Assembly (NCBI RefSeq): GCF_001931485.1
Contig: NZ_MSDV01000005.1
Span: 1 to 64,000, forward strand
Length of the DNA stretch: 64,000 bases
Direction of reading: 5' to 3'
Source of the DNA: Burkholderia sp. SRS-W-2-2016
GTDB taxonomy: Bacteria > Pseudomonadota > Gammaproteobacteria > Burkholderiales > Burkholderiaceae
Shown piece by piece: positions 48,796 through 58,364 of the stretch. A model generated the notes under the pieces. It was not told where the DNA came from. It saw only the letters and a program-made list of their open reading frames with translations, and ran no database searches. The position numbers were made by a program, and so were the translations under genes. Positions within the stretch are counted from its first letter, which is position 1; every line of letters starts with the position of its first letter.

Positions 48796-50175
48796 TCAAG
48801 GAGTGATATTTTTTTGCGCGGTCGATTCGACCGGTGCGGCGGGCGCGGTGTCGGGCATTGCTGCCGACGCGTCGGCCGGTGGCGTGGCCGATGATGAAGT
48901 GGAAGCGTTTCCTGGTGCAGGAGTAGAAGGAGTAGCCGGTGCGGGCGCTGCCGGCGCGGGCATTGCAGGCGCGGCCGCGCTTGGTGTCACGCCACCGTTT
49001 GAACCGTCAGCCGGCGTCGCGCCGTCGAGTTCGAGCTTGCCGCGCCATACCAGTTCGAACTGCGTACCATTCGGCTCGGTCTGCAGAATGCGCGCGGGCA
49101 GCCAGCCGAGCGACGGCGCGAGCCACACGTCGATGCGGCGCTGATCGCCTTCGTGGCGCGGCAGCCGTTTGAAATGACGCGCCTGCAGATAGCCCTGCGC
49201 CGCGCGAATCGTTTCGTCGCCGATCGTCTCGATCGGCCAGTTCTCGCCGCTATCGTTATCGACGACGAAAAACTGCCGGGTGACGCCCGGCGTGTACGCG
49301 CCCGGGTCGCCGCGCACGAGGCTGGCCAGTTGCATCACGACGCTGAAGCGGTCCTGCGCGCCGTCGGGCAGCGGCAGCGCGGCCGGCGTGCGCGTGAAGG
49401 CGATTTTCCTGTCGTCGCGATTGAAGATCGCGATGTCTTCCGCGCGACGGCCGCGCTTTTCGCTGTATTGCGCCGGCGCGAGCCCGAACGCGTCGATGCC
49501 GCCGCGGCTCGAATACACGAACGGTCCGACGAACGGCACCGGCACCGACACGATCATTTCGTAGCCCTGTGCATTGCTCGCCCAATGGATCGTGCCGGGC
49601 GGGTTGCGCACGCCGTTGTAGAACGTGTCGTATTCGAGGTCCGCCGACGGCGGCACCGAGAACTTCACGCCCTTCGAAGCGTGCGGCGCGCTGGCCGCGG
49701 CGGGCGCGCTCGCGGCATTGCCGCCGGCGTTCGCAGCGGCGGCGTTCGCGTTCGCGCCGCTCGCGGCGACCGGCGCACTCGCTGCGGCTTCCGACGCGGG
49801 CGCGGCCGCGGGCTGATCCGGTTTGGCCGGTTGTAACGCGCTCAGCACGTGCTGGTCGTGCGGTCGCGGTGCCGCGGGCTTGTGCACCGGCGCTGGCGGA
49901 TGCGCTGGCGCGGCGGCGGCAGGCTGTTGCTGACGCTCGACCCGCTCGGGCGTCAGCAGCTTGATCTGCACCGGCACATGATGCTCGGCCGGAGTCAGAT
50001 TCATGCGATTGCGCTCGAACCATTGCGCGGCGATCCAGTGCGACCCCGCGACCACGACGAGCACCGCGAGCCAGCGCCCGACCCGCCACGTGCGCCGCGT
50101 CCGCGACGCGCGGCCCGGCCCGTTGCCGGCAGGCGGCGGCGCATCGGGGCGGCGGGTCGCGGAAGCAAAGTCCAT
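48796..50175 (-). CDS. DUF3108 protein with TM anchor
   Basis: 459 residues: Arg/Pro-rich N-terminus, one TM segment (about 33-50, WLAVLVVVAGSHWIAA), a Pro/Ala-rich linker (about 70-165) and a DUF3108 domain (about 170-400) with LEYDTFYNGVRNPPG, PVPFVGPFVYSSRGGID and RHEGDQRRIDVWLAPSLGW; an Ala/Pro/Thr-rich tail follows. Likely a periplasmic domain anchored in the inner membrane; the function of the family is unknown. 23 bp separate it from the IclR gene stop. Confidence 0.85.
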   Translation of the reverse strand: MDFASATRRPDAPPPAGNGPGRASRTRRTWRVGRWLAVLVVVAGSHWIAAQWFERNRMNLTPAEHHVPVQIKLLTPERVERQQQPAAAAPAHPPAPVHKPAAPRPHDQHVLSALQPAKPDQPAAAPASEAAASAPVAASGANANAAAANAGGNAASAPAAASAPHASKGVKFSVPPSADLEYDTFYNGVRNPPGTIHWASNAQGYEMIVSVPVPFVGPFVYSSRGGIDAFGLAPAQYSEKRGRRAEDIAIFNRDDRKIAFTRTPAALPLPDGAQDRFSVVMQLASLVRGDPGAYTPGVTRQFFVVDNDSGENWPIETIGDETIRAAQGYLQARHFKRLPRHEGDQRRIDVWLAPSLGWLPARILQTEPNGTQFELVWRGKLELDGATPADGSNGGVTPSAAAPAMPAPAAPAPATPSTPAPGNASTSSSATPPADASAAMPDTAPAAPVESTAQKNITP

Positions 50176-50198
50176 CGGGGCTCGGGTGTCGGTGTGCT

Positions 50199-51158
50199 TC
50201 AGATTGGCGCCGGGTCTTGATCGTTCGCGCCGCGCGGCGTCGCGCTATAGCCGAGTTCGTACGACAGTTTTTGCGCGCATTCGCGCAGCGCGGTATCGAT
50301 TTCGCCGCCCCAGCGGATATCGAACGCGCCTTCGTGGCCGAGCGCGACGAGGCCGAGCGCGAGCGCGCCGGTCGAGTCGAACACCGGCATACAGAACGCG
50401 TGGATGGTCGGCAGCAGCATCCCTTCGACGCGCGCGGCCTGATGTTCGCGCACGCCGGCAAGCACGCGCTCGACGTCCTCGCGCGTGCGCGGCGCGCCGC
50501 TATACGACGAACGGCGCGAGTCGGCCAGTTCGCGTTCGAGCATCGCTGAGGTCTGGCCGGCCGGCAGGTAGGCGGCGAACAGCAGACCGGTGGCGGAACT
50601 GAGCAGCGGCATCACGTCGCCGAGTTTCAGCGAGGCCTTGGCCGGATAGCTCGATTCCATCCAGTGCACCATCGTCGGGCCCTGATTGCCCCATACCGCG
50701 ATGCCGACGGTCAGATCGAGCTGGTCGCGCAATTGCGCGAGCGCGATCCGCGCGAGCGATACGCCGTCGACACGCGCGAGCCGCGCCAGCCCCAACTGCA
50801 ACGCGAAGCCGCCGAGTTCGTAGCGGCCCGACAGCGGATCCTGCGCGACCACGCCGAGGCGCAGAAAACTCACCAGATAGCGATGCGCCTTCGCCGGACT
50901 CATGCCGGCGCGCTGCGCGAGGTCGCGCAGCATCATCGCGCGCGGTTCGCGGGTCAGCACGTCGAGCAGCCGGAAACCGACTTCGATCGACTGGATGCCG
51001 GAGCGCAGTTTTTCCTCGCCGGCTTCGAGCGCTTCGTCGTCGGCGGCGGTATCGGTGTTGGTCTCGGCGGTCTCGACGGTCTCGAGTGGTTCGTGCGCGG
51101 AAGCGGACGCGTGAGCGGTGCGGGAGCGGAGCGTGCCGGAGCGGGCGTTGGCGGACAT
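50199..51158 (-). CDS. IclR-family transcriptional regulator
   Basis: 319 residues: an acidic N-terminal extension of about 50 residues, a winged helix (about 57-115, SIEVGFRLLDVLTREPRAMMLRDLAQRAG; seen as type) and the IclR ligand domain (about 130-300, ending LRECAQKLSYELGY). It is divergent from the FAA hydrolase gene at 51372, so that gene is its probable target. The ATG at 51158 is preferred to the TTG two codons earlier. Confidence 0.9.
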   Translation of the reverse strand: MSANARSGTLRSRTAHASASAHEPLETVETAETNTDTAADDEALEAGEEKLRSGIQSIEVGFRLLDVLTREPRAMMLRDLAQRAGMSPAKAHRYLVSFLRLGVVAQDPLSGRYELGGFALQLGLARLARVDGVSLARIALAQLRDQLDLTVGIAVWGNQGPTMVHWMESSYPAKASLKLGDVMPLLSSATGLLFAAYLPAGQTSAMLERELADSRRSSYSGAPRTREDVERVLAGVREHQAARVEGMLLPTIHAFCMPVFDSTGALALGLVALGHEGAFDIRWGGEIDTALRECAQKLSYELGYSATPRGANDQDPAPI

Positions 51159-51371
51159 GGGCAATGGGCGCGGGCGGCGCGTTCGGTGATCGGTAGTGGC
51201 GCGGTTGCGGGCGGTGCCGGGGCGGCGACGCCGGCCGCGGGCGAGGCTCGCGCGCCGTGCGTTCGAATGCCCGGCAGACTCCGCATGCTACGCGCCCGGG
51301 TTGGCGCCGCGCCGATTCACCATCGTAGAATAGATTCCTTCCATCGTCACTAACCCACGGTTCACAGCTCT

Positions 51372-52355
51372 ATGAAACTTGCCTCGCTGAAGGACGGCAC
51401 GCGCGACGGTCAACTGATCGTCGTGTCCCGCGACCTGCATACCGCGGCCATCGCCGACGCGATCGCGCCCACGCTGCAGCGCGTGCTCGACGACTGGGCC
51501 TTCTACGCGCCGCAACTGCAGGACCTCTACGAAGCGCTCAACCAGGGCCGCGCCCGCAACAGTTTTTCGTTCGACGCGAAGGACTGCATGGCGCCGCTGC
51601 CGCGCGCGTTCCAGTGGGCGGACGGCTCGTCGTACGTGAACCACGTCGAGCTCGTGCGGCGCGCGCGCGGCGCGGAAATGCCGCCGGAATTCTGGACCGA
51701 TCCGCTGATGTACCAGGGCGGCAGCGACGACTTCATCGGTCCGCGCGACGACGTGCTGTGCGCATCGGAAGAGTACGGGATCGACTTCGAGGCGGAAGTC
51801 GCGGTCGTCACCGGCGACGTGCCGATGGGCGCGACGCCCGAGCAGGCATTGAAGAGCGTGCGTCTGATCACGCTGGTCAACGACGTATCGCTGCGCAACC
51901 TGATTCCGGCCGAACTCGCGAAGGGCTTCGGCTTTTTCCAGAGCAAGCCGGCCAGCTCGTTCGCGCCGGTCGCGGTCACACCGGACGAGCTCGGCGAGTT
52001 CTGGCGCGAAGGCCGCGTGCATCGGCCGATGATCGTCCACTGGAACGGCCGCAAGGTCGGCCAGCCGGACGCCGGCACCGACATGGTGTTTCATTTCGGG
52101 CAACTGATCGCGCACGCGGCGAAGACGCGCAATCTGCGGGCCGGTGCGATCGTCGGTTCGGGCACGGTGTCGAACAAGGACGCGAAGCGCGGCTACTGCT
52201 GCATCGCCGAGAAGCGCTGCCTCGAAACGATCGAGCACGGCGCGCCGCAGACGGAGTTCATGAAATATGGCGACGTCGTGAAGATCGAGATGTTCGACGA
52301 AGCGGGCAAGTCGATTTTCGGGGCGATCGAGCAGAGCATTGCGCCGCTCGATTGA
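51372..52355 (+). CDS. Fumarylacetoacetate hydrolase-family protein
   Basis: 327 residues of the FAH fold; the metal-binding acidic set lies around YGIDFEAEVAVVTGDVP and in the NDVSLRNLIPAELAKGFGF segment. FAH-family members cleave C-C bonds in acylpyruvates or hydrate dienoates. The N-terminal ~70 residues resemble the small FAA_hydrolase_N domain. Cytosolic. The context (divergent IclR regulator) suggests aromatic-compound or acylpyruvate degradation; the actual substrate is unknown. Confidence 0.9.
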   Translation: MKLASLKDGTRDGQLIVVSRDLHTAAIADAIAPTLQRVLDDWAFYAPQLQDLYEALNQGRARNSFSFDAKDCMAPLPRAFQWADGSSYVNHVELVRRARGAEMPPEFWTDPLMYQGGSDDFIGPRDDVLCASEEYGIDFEAEVAVVTGDVPMGATPEQALKSVRLITLVNDVSLRNLIPAELAKGFGFFQSKPASSFAPVAVTPDELGEFWREGRVHRPMIVHWNGRKVGQPDAGTDMVFHFGQLIAHAAKTRNLRAGAIVGSGTVSNKDAKRGYCCIAEKRCLETIEHGAPQTEFMKYGDVVKIEMFDEAGKSIFGAIEQSIAPLD

Positions 52356-52574
52356 CGGTTGAGGGCGAGCGAGCGTTCTCGCGCTTGCGTCGCCACGTCG
52401 CCACGTCGCGGCGACAGCTCCGCGAAAGGGTTTCGCCCGATGCCGCCGGCTCCGCGCGCGCGGCTACACTGACTGGCGCGCCGGCCCGCCCGGCGCGACC
52501 GGCGGATCGACTGCGCTAACGCAGCGATCGCACGTCGGCAACATCAAAACGACAACCCGACGTGAGGAGACAGC

Positions 52575-53807
52575 ATGCCGCGATTGGACTTCCCCGAAGC
52601 TGAGAACCCGCGCGTTTCAAGCCGACGCAGCCAGCGCAGCCGGCTTGTCCCGCGCGTCGCGCGGCGTGCCGCGATGCTATCGGCCGCGCTCGCCTGCGCG
52701 TTGCCGTTGCCGTCGTTCGCGCAGGTCAAGATCGGTCTCGTGCTGTCGCTGACCGGGCCGGCCGCGTCGCTCGGCATTCCGGCGCGCGACACGGTCGCTT
52801 TGCTGCCCAAACAGATCGGCGGCCAGAAAGTCGAGTACATCGTGCTCGACGACGCATCCGATACCACCCAGGCGGTGCAGGACACCCGCAAGCTGATCTC
52901 CGAGAACCATGTCGACGCGATCATCGGTTCGTCGATCACGCCGAATTCGCTGGCGATGATCGACGTGGTCGCCGACGCCGAAACGCCGATGATCTCGCTC
53001 GCGTCGTCGGCGAAGATCATCGAGCCGGTCGACGCGAAACGCCGCTGGGTCTTCAAGACGCCGCAGACGGACGCGATGATGGCCTCGGCGATCGCCCAGC
53101 ATGCGAGCGACCACGGCGTGAAGACGATCGCGTTCATCGGCCAGGCCGACGCGCTCGGCGAGACCTTCTATACCGAGGTCGCGAAATTCGCGCAGCTGCA
53201 TCACATCGACGTGGTCGCGAGCGAGCGCTTCAATCGCACCGATCCGAGCGTGACCGGCCAGGTGCTGAAGATTCTCGCCGCGCATCCGGACGCGGTGGTG
53301 GTCGGCGCGGCCGGCACGCCCGCCGCGCTGCCGCCGAAGACGCTGCGCGAGCGCGGCTACAAAGGCGCGATCTATCACAACCACGGCGTCGGCAATAACG
53401 ATTTCCTGCGCGTGTGCGGCGCCGATTGCAACGGCACGTTCCTGCCCGCGAGCCCGGTGCTGGTCGCCGCGCAACTGCCGGCCGATCATCCGGCCAAGCG
53501 GCTCGCGCTCGACTACATTGCGCGCTTCGAAGCGCAACGCGGCGCGGGCAGCGTGTCGGCGTTCGGCTCGTACACGGCGGATGCCGGCACGCTGCTCGAA
53601 CACGCGATTCCGGTCGCGCTGAAAGCGGGCGCGCCGGGCACGCCGCCATTTCGCCGCGCGTTGCGCGACGCGCTGGAAGGAACCCGCGGCCTCGCGGATA
53701 CCAATGGTGTCGTCAATATGAGCGCGGCCGATCATCTCGGACTCGACCAGCGCGCCCGCGTGATGGTCGAAATCAGCAATGGAAAATGGGTGTATCAGCC
53801 GCATTGA
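52575..53807 (+). CDS. Branched-chain amino acid-type periplasmic binding protein
   Basis: 410 residues with a long N-region and signal peptide (hydrophobic core about 32-46, LPSFA before QVKIGLVLSL). LivK-like type I periplasmic-binding fold: GLVLSLTGPAASLGIP, IIGSSITPNSLAMIDV and YHNHGVGNNDFLRVCG. Strong SD (GAGGAGA). No Liv permease genes are adjacent. The neighbouring FAA hydrolase and enoyl-CoA hydratase suggest an aromatic or fatty acid-type ligand, which is inference. Confidence 0.88.
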   Translation: MPRLDFPEAENPRVSSRRSQRSRLVPRVARRAAMLSAALACALPLPSFAQVKIGLVLSLTGPAASLGIPARDTVALLPKQIGGQKVEYIVLDDASDTTQAVQDTRKLISENHVDAIIGSSITPNSLAMIDVVADAETPMISLASSAKIIEPVDAKRRWVFKTPQTDAMMASAIAQHASDHGVKTIAFIGQADALGETFYTEVAKFAQLHHIDVVASERFNRTDPSVTGQVLKILAAHPDAVVVGAAGTPAALPPKTLRERGYKGAIYHNHGVGNNDFLRVCGADCNGTFLPASPVLVAAQLPADHPAKRLALDYIARFEAQRGAGSVSAFGSYTADAGTLLEHAIPVALKAGAPGTPPFRRALRDALEGTRGLADTNGVVNMSAADHLGLDQRARVMVEISNGKWVYQPH

Positions 53808-53850
53808 ACGGGCTGTGATGCTCTGACCGATCTTTTACGGACTGCTCACC

Positions 53851-54762
53851 ATGTCTCAGCCACCGCAAGACAACGATAGCTACTACGCGCATTACCGCGC
53901 ATTGCGTTTGCAGCGCCATCCGCATGGCGTGCTCGAAGTCGTGATGAGCGGCGAGGGCGCGAACAAAAGCGGACTCGCCACCGCGAACGCGCGTATGCAT
54001 TACGAGCTGGCGGAGATCTGGCGCGACATCGATCGCGATCCGGACACGCGCGTCGCGATCATTCGCGGCGAGGGCAAGGGCTTCTCGGCGGGCGGCGATC
54101 TGCAACTCGTCGAAGACATGGCGAACGATTTCGACGTGCGCGCGCGGGTCTGGCGCGAGGCGCGCGACCTCGTCTACAACGTGATCAATTGCGGCAAGCC
54201 GATCGTCTCGGCGATGCACGGGCCGGCGGTCGGCGCGGGGCTCGTCGCCGGACTGCTCGCCGATATCTCGATCGCGGCGAAGACGGCGCGCATCATCGAC
54301 GGTCATACGCGGCTCGGCGTCGCCGCCGGCGACCATGCGGCAATCGTCTGGCCGCTGCTGTGCGGGATGGCGAAGGCGAAGTACTACCTGATGCTGTGCG
54401 AGCCGGTGAGCGGTGAGGAGGCCGAACGGATCGGGCTGGTGTCGCTGGCGGTGGATGAGGCCGAGCTGCTGCCGAAGGCGTTCGAAGTCGCGCGCAAGCT
54501 GGCCGACGGTTCGCAGACCGCGATCCGCTGGACCAAGTACGCGCTGAACAACTGGCTGCGCAGCGCGGGGCCGGCCTTCGATACGTCGCTGGCGCTGGAA
54601 TTCATGGGCTTTGCGGGGCCGGACGTGCGCGAAGGCGTGAGTTCGCTGCGTGAGCGGCGCGCGCCGGATTTCGGCGCCGGCGATCCGTGGCGCGACGCGT
54701 CCGCGCGGCGGCCGGACGGCGACGCGCAAAGTAGCCTCGGCGGCACGGATAGCGCGGGCTGA
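53851..54762 (+). CDS. Enoyl-CoA hydratase/isomerase family protein
   Basis: 303-residue crotonase-fold protein. Oxyanion-hole segments are [16 protein letters not shown] and [20 protein letters not shown]. In the canonical hydratase the second catalytic Glu lies in this region; here the segment [19 protein letters not shown] carries no obvious Glu in place, so a hydratase or other crotonase reaction is both possible. It lies 44 bp after the LivK-like gene and 174 bp before phaM. Confidence 0.85.
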   Translation: MSQPPQDNDSYYAHYRALRLQRHPHGVLEVVMSGEGANKSGLATANARMHYELAEIWRDIDRDPDTRVAIIRGEGKGFSAGGDLQLVEDMANDFDVRARVWREARDLVYNVINCGKPIVSAMHGPAVGAGLVAGLLADISIAAKTARIIDGHTRLGVAAGDHAAIVWPLLCGMAKAKYYLMLCEPVSGEEAERIGLVSLAVDEAELLPKAFEVARKLADGSQTAIRWTKYALNNWLRSAGPAFDTSLALEFMGFAGPDVREGVSSLRERRAPDFGAGDPWRDASARRPDGDAQSSLGGTDSAG

Positions 54763-54936
54763 GGGCAGGAATCGATGACGCGGCCGGCGGTGGCGCAGAT
54801 GCTCCGCGGCCGCTCGCAAAGCGTCGCGTCACCGCCCCAGAATCGATCCTGATCCGCTGCCCCTCACGGTATGATCGAAAGCAGTGCGCGCGGGCATCGC
54901 GCGCGCGACATCTCTTTAAGCACCGAGGCGACAAGC

Positions 54937-55734
54937 ATGACCGATACGACTGGCACCACGCCGCCCTTTCCCGGCTTTCCCGGTTTCCCGCCCGCTGAAA
55001 TGCTCGATCGCATGTGGGGCATGATGCGGCTGTCGCCGTTCGGCTCGGCGCTGACCGGCGCGCAGCCGGGCGGCGGCGCGAGCCCATCGCTGTCGATGAT
55101 GTCCGACATGATGGCGCCGCTCACCAGCGTCGAGGAACTCGACAAGCGCATCACCGACATGCGCGCGGTCGAGCAATGGTTGAAGCTGAACCTGAGCATG
55201 CTGCAGTCCGCGATCCAGGCGCTCGAAGTGCAGCGCGCGACGCTCGCGACGTTGCGCGCGTTCGGCGCGTTCGCGCAGTCGTCGATGGCGCAGCCGGCCG
55301 CCTCCAACGCGCCGGAACCGGCGCCCGCGCCGAGTTCGGCCTACAGCTGGGCGAAACTCGCCCAACCGGCGGCCAAACCCGCCGCTGAACCCGCGCCAGC
55401 AGCCGAAAGCGCGGCCGCCGACAGCGGCGAACAGGAAGCACCTGCGGCCCCCGCATTCGATGCCTCCGGCTGGTGGAACCTGCTGCAATCGCAGTTCAAC
55501 CAGATCGCCCAGTTCGCGATGACGCAGCCGGGGATGGCGGCGGCCGCGGCGGGCGGCGGCACGCAGGGCGGAATGGCCGCGTCGGCCGGGAGCGCAGCGG
55601 CGGACACCGGCGCGCAGAACCCATCGGACGCCAAGCCCGCGGCTAAGCGGCCGGCGGCGAAACGCGCGCCCGCGTCGGGCAAACGCGCGGCCGGCGAGGG
55701 CGCCAGCGGCGCGGCGCCGAAGAAAGCGTCGTAA
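54937..55734 (+). CDS. phaM: PhaM-type polyhydroxyalkanoate granule protein
   Basis: 265 residues. Central conserved helices SVEELDKRITDMRAVEQWLKLN and MLQSAIQALEVQRATLATL match PhaM, the PHA synthase activator that also binds DNA and granules; the C-terminus is Ala/Lys-rich (AAKRPAAKRAPASGKRA), as expected for nucleoid binding. A Pro/Gly-rich N-terminus (PFPGFPGFPPAEML) precedes. The start at 54937 has GAGG upstream. No phaC or phaB is adjacent. Cytosolic, on PHA granules. Confidence 0.88.
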   Translation: MTDTTGTTPPFPGFPGFPPAEMLDRMWGMMRLSPFGSALTGAQPGGGASPSLSMMSDMMAPLTSVEELDKRITDMRAVEQWLKLNLSMLQSAIQALEVQRATLATLRAFGAFAQSSMAQPAASNAPEPAPAPSSAYSWAKLAQPAAKPAAEPAPAAESAAADSGEQEAPAAPAFDASGWWNLLQSQFNQIAQFAMTQPGMAAAAAGGGTQGGMAASAGSAAADTGAQNPSDAKPAAKRPAAKRAPASGKRAAGEGASGAAPKKAS

Positions 55735-56378
55735 ATATGCGACGGCGGCGGCGCATTTCGCCCGCCGCACCATCCACCGGGAAGCGTGGCCGCCGCGCTT
55801 CCTTCCGCCGCAATCCAGAAAGATCCCAAAATCGGCACACCCGCCGCTTATCCAATACGCAACCCAGCCCCGGCCGATAAAGCGCTCCAATCCAACCCGC
55901 TTGCGCCCGCTTTGGGCACGCCCGTTGCGGCGCTCACACATCGAAGTCTTTCTTGACGGAAGTCAATCCCACAGCGCAATTCGGGCTCTTCTGTCACAGG
56001 TTCTGCGAAGTCCGCGTGCTATCATTGTGTAAGCTTGATCTGGCTTTTGGGCGTGTGCTGAAAAGAACCAATCCCGCCGCCCTCGCGTCATGGCCTCCGG
56101 TACTTCCGGAGCGGGGCTGGACGGTGCGGTATTCGACCCAGACCGGCTCGACCTCAGGCACAGGGGCTCCCCTCACCCACGGTTGACGACGCCGATCATG
56201 CTTCAAACGCCAGTGCAAAACGCCCGGACTTCTTTGTCGCCCGGTGCATGTGGGCGACCGATTACCGCGTAAAATTGAATGCTTGGCCGATAAACGGCAT
56301 GTCCGTGCGTCGCAGGCAAAAACGGCTACACGTAGCAGCAACAGACACACACAGTATGCGCAGAACAGGGGTGGGACT
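55735..56378. other. 644-bp intergenic region upstream of ferritin-like gene
   Basis: No convincing gene. Small hairpins occur: ctccgg-ccggag around 56095-56112 and agggg-cccct around 56162-56174. A long 5' leader or small RNA is possible, but I cannot assign one. A -10-like tatcat occurs at 56019-56024. Confidence 0.4.
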
Positions 56379-57254
56379 ATGAACACCATGCTTTATCCGG
56401 AACTTTATAAATCGCTCGAATCCGTTCGATGGGACATGGAGAAGGACATTCCCTGGGACAAATTCGACGCATCGCTGTTGACCGACGAGCAGGCCGCGAC
56501 GATCAAGATGAACGCGATCACCGAATGGTCCGCGTTGCCCGCCACGGAAATGTTTCTGCGTGACAATCATCACGACAGCGATTTCTCCGCGTTCATGAGC
56601 GTGTGGTTCTTCGAAGAACAGAAACACTCGCTGGTCCTGATGGAATATCTGCGCCGCTTCAAGCCGGAAATGTGCCCGACCGAAGAGGAGCTGCACGCGG
56701 TGCGCTTCGAATTCGATCCGGCGCCGCCGCTCGAAACGCTGATGCTGCACTTCTGCGGCGAAATCCGCCTGAATCACTGGTATCGCCGCGCTGCCGAATG
56801 GCACACCGAGCCGGTCATCAAGCACATCTACGAAACCATCTCGCGCGACGAAGCGCGGCATGGCGGCGCGTATCTGCGCTACATGAAGAAGGCGATGGCG
56901 CAAACCGGCGACATCGCGCGCGCCGCGTTCGCGAAGATCGGCGTGCTGATGGCCTCGGCGCGTCGCACCGAAAAGCCGCTGCACCCCACGAACCTGCACG
57001 TGAACCAGGCGCTGTTCCCGCGCGACACGATCCAGTCGCGTCTGCCGGATCCGGAATGGCTCGAGCGCTGGCTCGACGAGCAGATCCGTTTCGACGACGG
57101 CTGGGAAAAGAAGGTCGTCGAACGCATTCTGCACAACCTGTCGCTGCTGTTCGAGCGCACGTTCAACACCGCGCAGGAACTGAACCGCTATCGCAAGGAA
57201 GTGGTCGCGCGCCTGCAAGCTGCCGATCAGAACCCGGCGCAGCAGCCCGCGTAA
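56379..57254 (+). CDS. Ferritin-like di-iron protein
   Basis: 291 residues. Four-helix bundle ligand pattern: Glu49 or Glu57 in the first helix (ITEWSALPATE), EEQKH (Glu80, His83), Glu128 in CGEIRLNHWY and DEARH (Glu158, His161), so the two ExxH motifs of an acyl-ACP desaturase or ferritin-like oxygenase are present. Cytosolic. It resembles the type 2 desaturase family more than ferritin, but the substrate is unknown. GGGGTGGG precedes the ATG at 56379. Terminator at 57371. No partner gene such as ferredoxin is adjacent. Confidence 0.8.
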   Translation: MNTMLYPELYKSLESVRWDMEKDIPWDKFDASLLTDEQAATIKMNAITEWSALPATEMFLRDNHHDSDFSAFMSVWFFEEQKHSLVLMEYLRRFKPEMCPTEEELHAVRFEFDPAPPLETLMLHFCGEIRLNHWYRRAAEWHTEPVIKHIYETISRDEARHGGAYLRYMKKAMAQTGDIARAAFAKIGVLMASARRTEKPLHPTNLHVNQALFPRDTIQSRLPDPEWLERWLDEQIRFDDGWEKKVVERILHNLSLLFERTFNTAQELNRYRKEVVARLQAADQNPAQQPA

Positions 57255-57370
57255 CGGTGTGCGTGCCGGCGTCGTGAGTAACGCCGGCGTGACGGATCGG
57301 GCTTGACGAGGTCGGGTGAAACGCCCGCCGCGTGAACAGAATCCGCTAGTGATCCGAAATCAGCTTTACA

Positions 57371-57405
57371 ACGGTCCGGCAGGCGTGAGCTTGCCGGACC
57401 GTTTT
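57371..57405 (+). terminator. Intrinsic terminator of the ferritin-like gene
   Basis: Stem acggtccggca (57371-57381) with tgccggaccgt (57392-57402), then tttt. 116 bp past the stop. Confidence 0.85.
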
Positions 57406-57472
57406 GCTTGAGGCCGTCCAGCGTGTATCGTGACGGCACTTTCCCGTTCTCCCGCAACTCTGTGATTCCGTG

Positions 57473-57955
57473 ATGGCCGCTATCTTTGAACGCAAAATCA
57501 TGACGCGCGATGCCCTGGCGAAGCTGCGTCCTTCGCTGCGCGCGCCGGTCGTCTTTACCAATGGCGTGTTCGATATCCTGCATCGCGGGCATGTCACGTA
57601 TCTGGCCGACGCGAAGGCGTTGGGCGCGTGCCTGATCGTCGGCGTGAATAGCGATGCCTCGGTGCGCATGCTCGGCAAGGGCGACGATCGGCCGATCAAT
57701 ACCGAAGCCGACCGGATGGCGCTGCTGGCGGCGCTCGAAAGCGTCGATTACGTGGTGGGCTTCGGCGAGCAAACGCCGGTCGAACTGATTTCGGCGCTGC
57801 GGCCGGACGTGCTGGTCAAGGGCGGCGATTACGACATGGACGTATTGCCCGAATCGGCGCTGGTGCGCGGCTGGGGCGGCAAGGCGCTGGCGATTGCGTT
57901 CGAGCACGATCGCTCGACGACCGCGCTGTTGACGAAGGTGCGGACTCAGGGTTGA
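57473..57955 (+). CDS. rfaE2: D-glycero-beta-D-manno-heptose 1-phosphate adenylyltransferase
   Basis: 160 residues, cytidylyltransferase-like fold activating heptose-1-P to ADP-heptose for LPS inner core. Nucleotidyltransferase motif FTNGVFDILHRGHVTYL (His37, His40), followed by GVNSDASVRMLGKGDDRPIN and the VKGGDYD region. The separate kinase (RfaE1/HldE-N) is not adjacent: in Burkholderia the two functions are split. ATG at 57473; no strong SD, and an internal ATG at 57500 is also possible. Confidence 0.93.
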   Translation: MAAIFERKIMTRDALAKLRPSLRAPVVFTNGVFDILHRGHVTYLADAKALGACLIVGVNSDASVRMLGKGDDRPINTEADRMALLAALESVDYVVGFGEQTPVELISALRPDVLVKGGDYDMDVLPESALVRGWGGKALAIAFEHDRSTTALLTKVRTQG

Positions 57956-58035
57956 GTCGCGTGGTTGCCGCGTGAAAGCGCGGCGAACCGTGAGGCCGTG
58001 CGATCAGGCCTGTGGGGCGGCTCCGCCCAAACCTG

Positions 58036-58275
58036 CTACTCCGGCAACTCCGACGTCGAAATCGGCGCCATCGGCGCCGGTCCGCCGACCACCGCCTGAT
58101 CGCCGGCATCCGCGGCGCTGACCGATTGCACCTTGACGGACTCCGGACGAATCTGCCGGTTCAGATGAACCGGGTCGTGTCCGCCGGCGGTGGGCGTCGG
58201 GCCGAAAGCGCCGCGCAGCGCAACGAACGCCAGCACGTTGGCAAGAATCAGAATCGCGATCGGCCAGCGAAGCAT
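58036..58275 (-). CDS. Small single-TM membrane protein
   Basis: 79 residues: TM segment at the N-terminus (about 4-22, WPIAILILANVLAFVAL), then a polar periplasmic tail with a PVHLNRQIRPESVKVQSV stretch. It lies 89 bp after coaX on the minus strand and may be part of the birA-coaX transcript. No family recognised; the RPESVKV stretch resembles tails seen in SPOR-like small proteins, without a SPOR domain. Confidence 0.75.
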   Translation of the reverse strand: MLRWPIAILILANVLAFVALRGAFGPTPTAGGHDPVHLNRQIRPESVKVQSVSAADAGDQAVVGGPAPMAPISTSELPE

Positions 58276-58364
58276 CGTGGGTTGTTTCCAGTCCAGAAAA
58301 GAGATCGAGCGGGGAGTGCAAGGGCAGAGGCGGCGCGGTCAGCCGCCACGCAAGCGTGCATTAT

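Noticed and set aside
48783..48812. AT-rich inverted stretch around the DUF3108 stop as a second FNR-type site
   Set aside because: The half-sites do not match TTGAT-N4-ATCAA and the stretch overlaps the stop codon, so at most it is a weak terminator.
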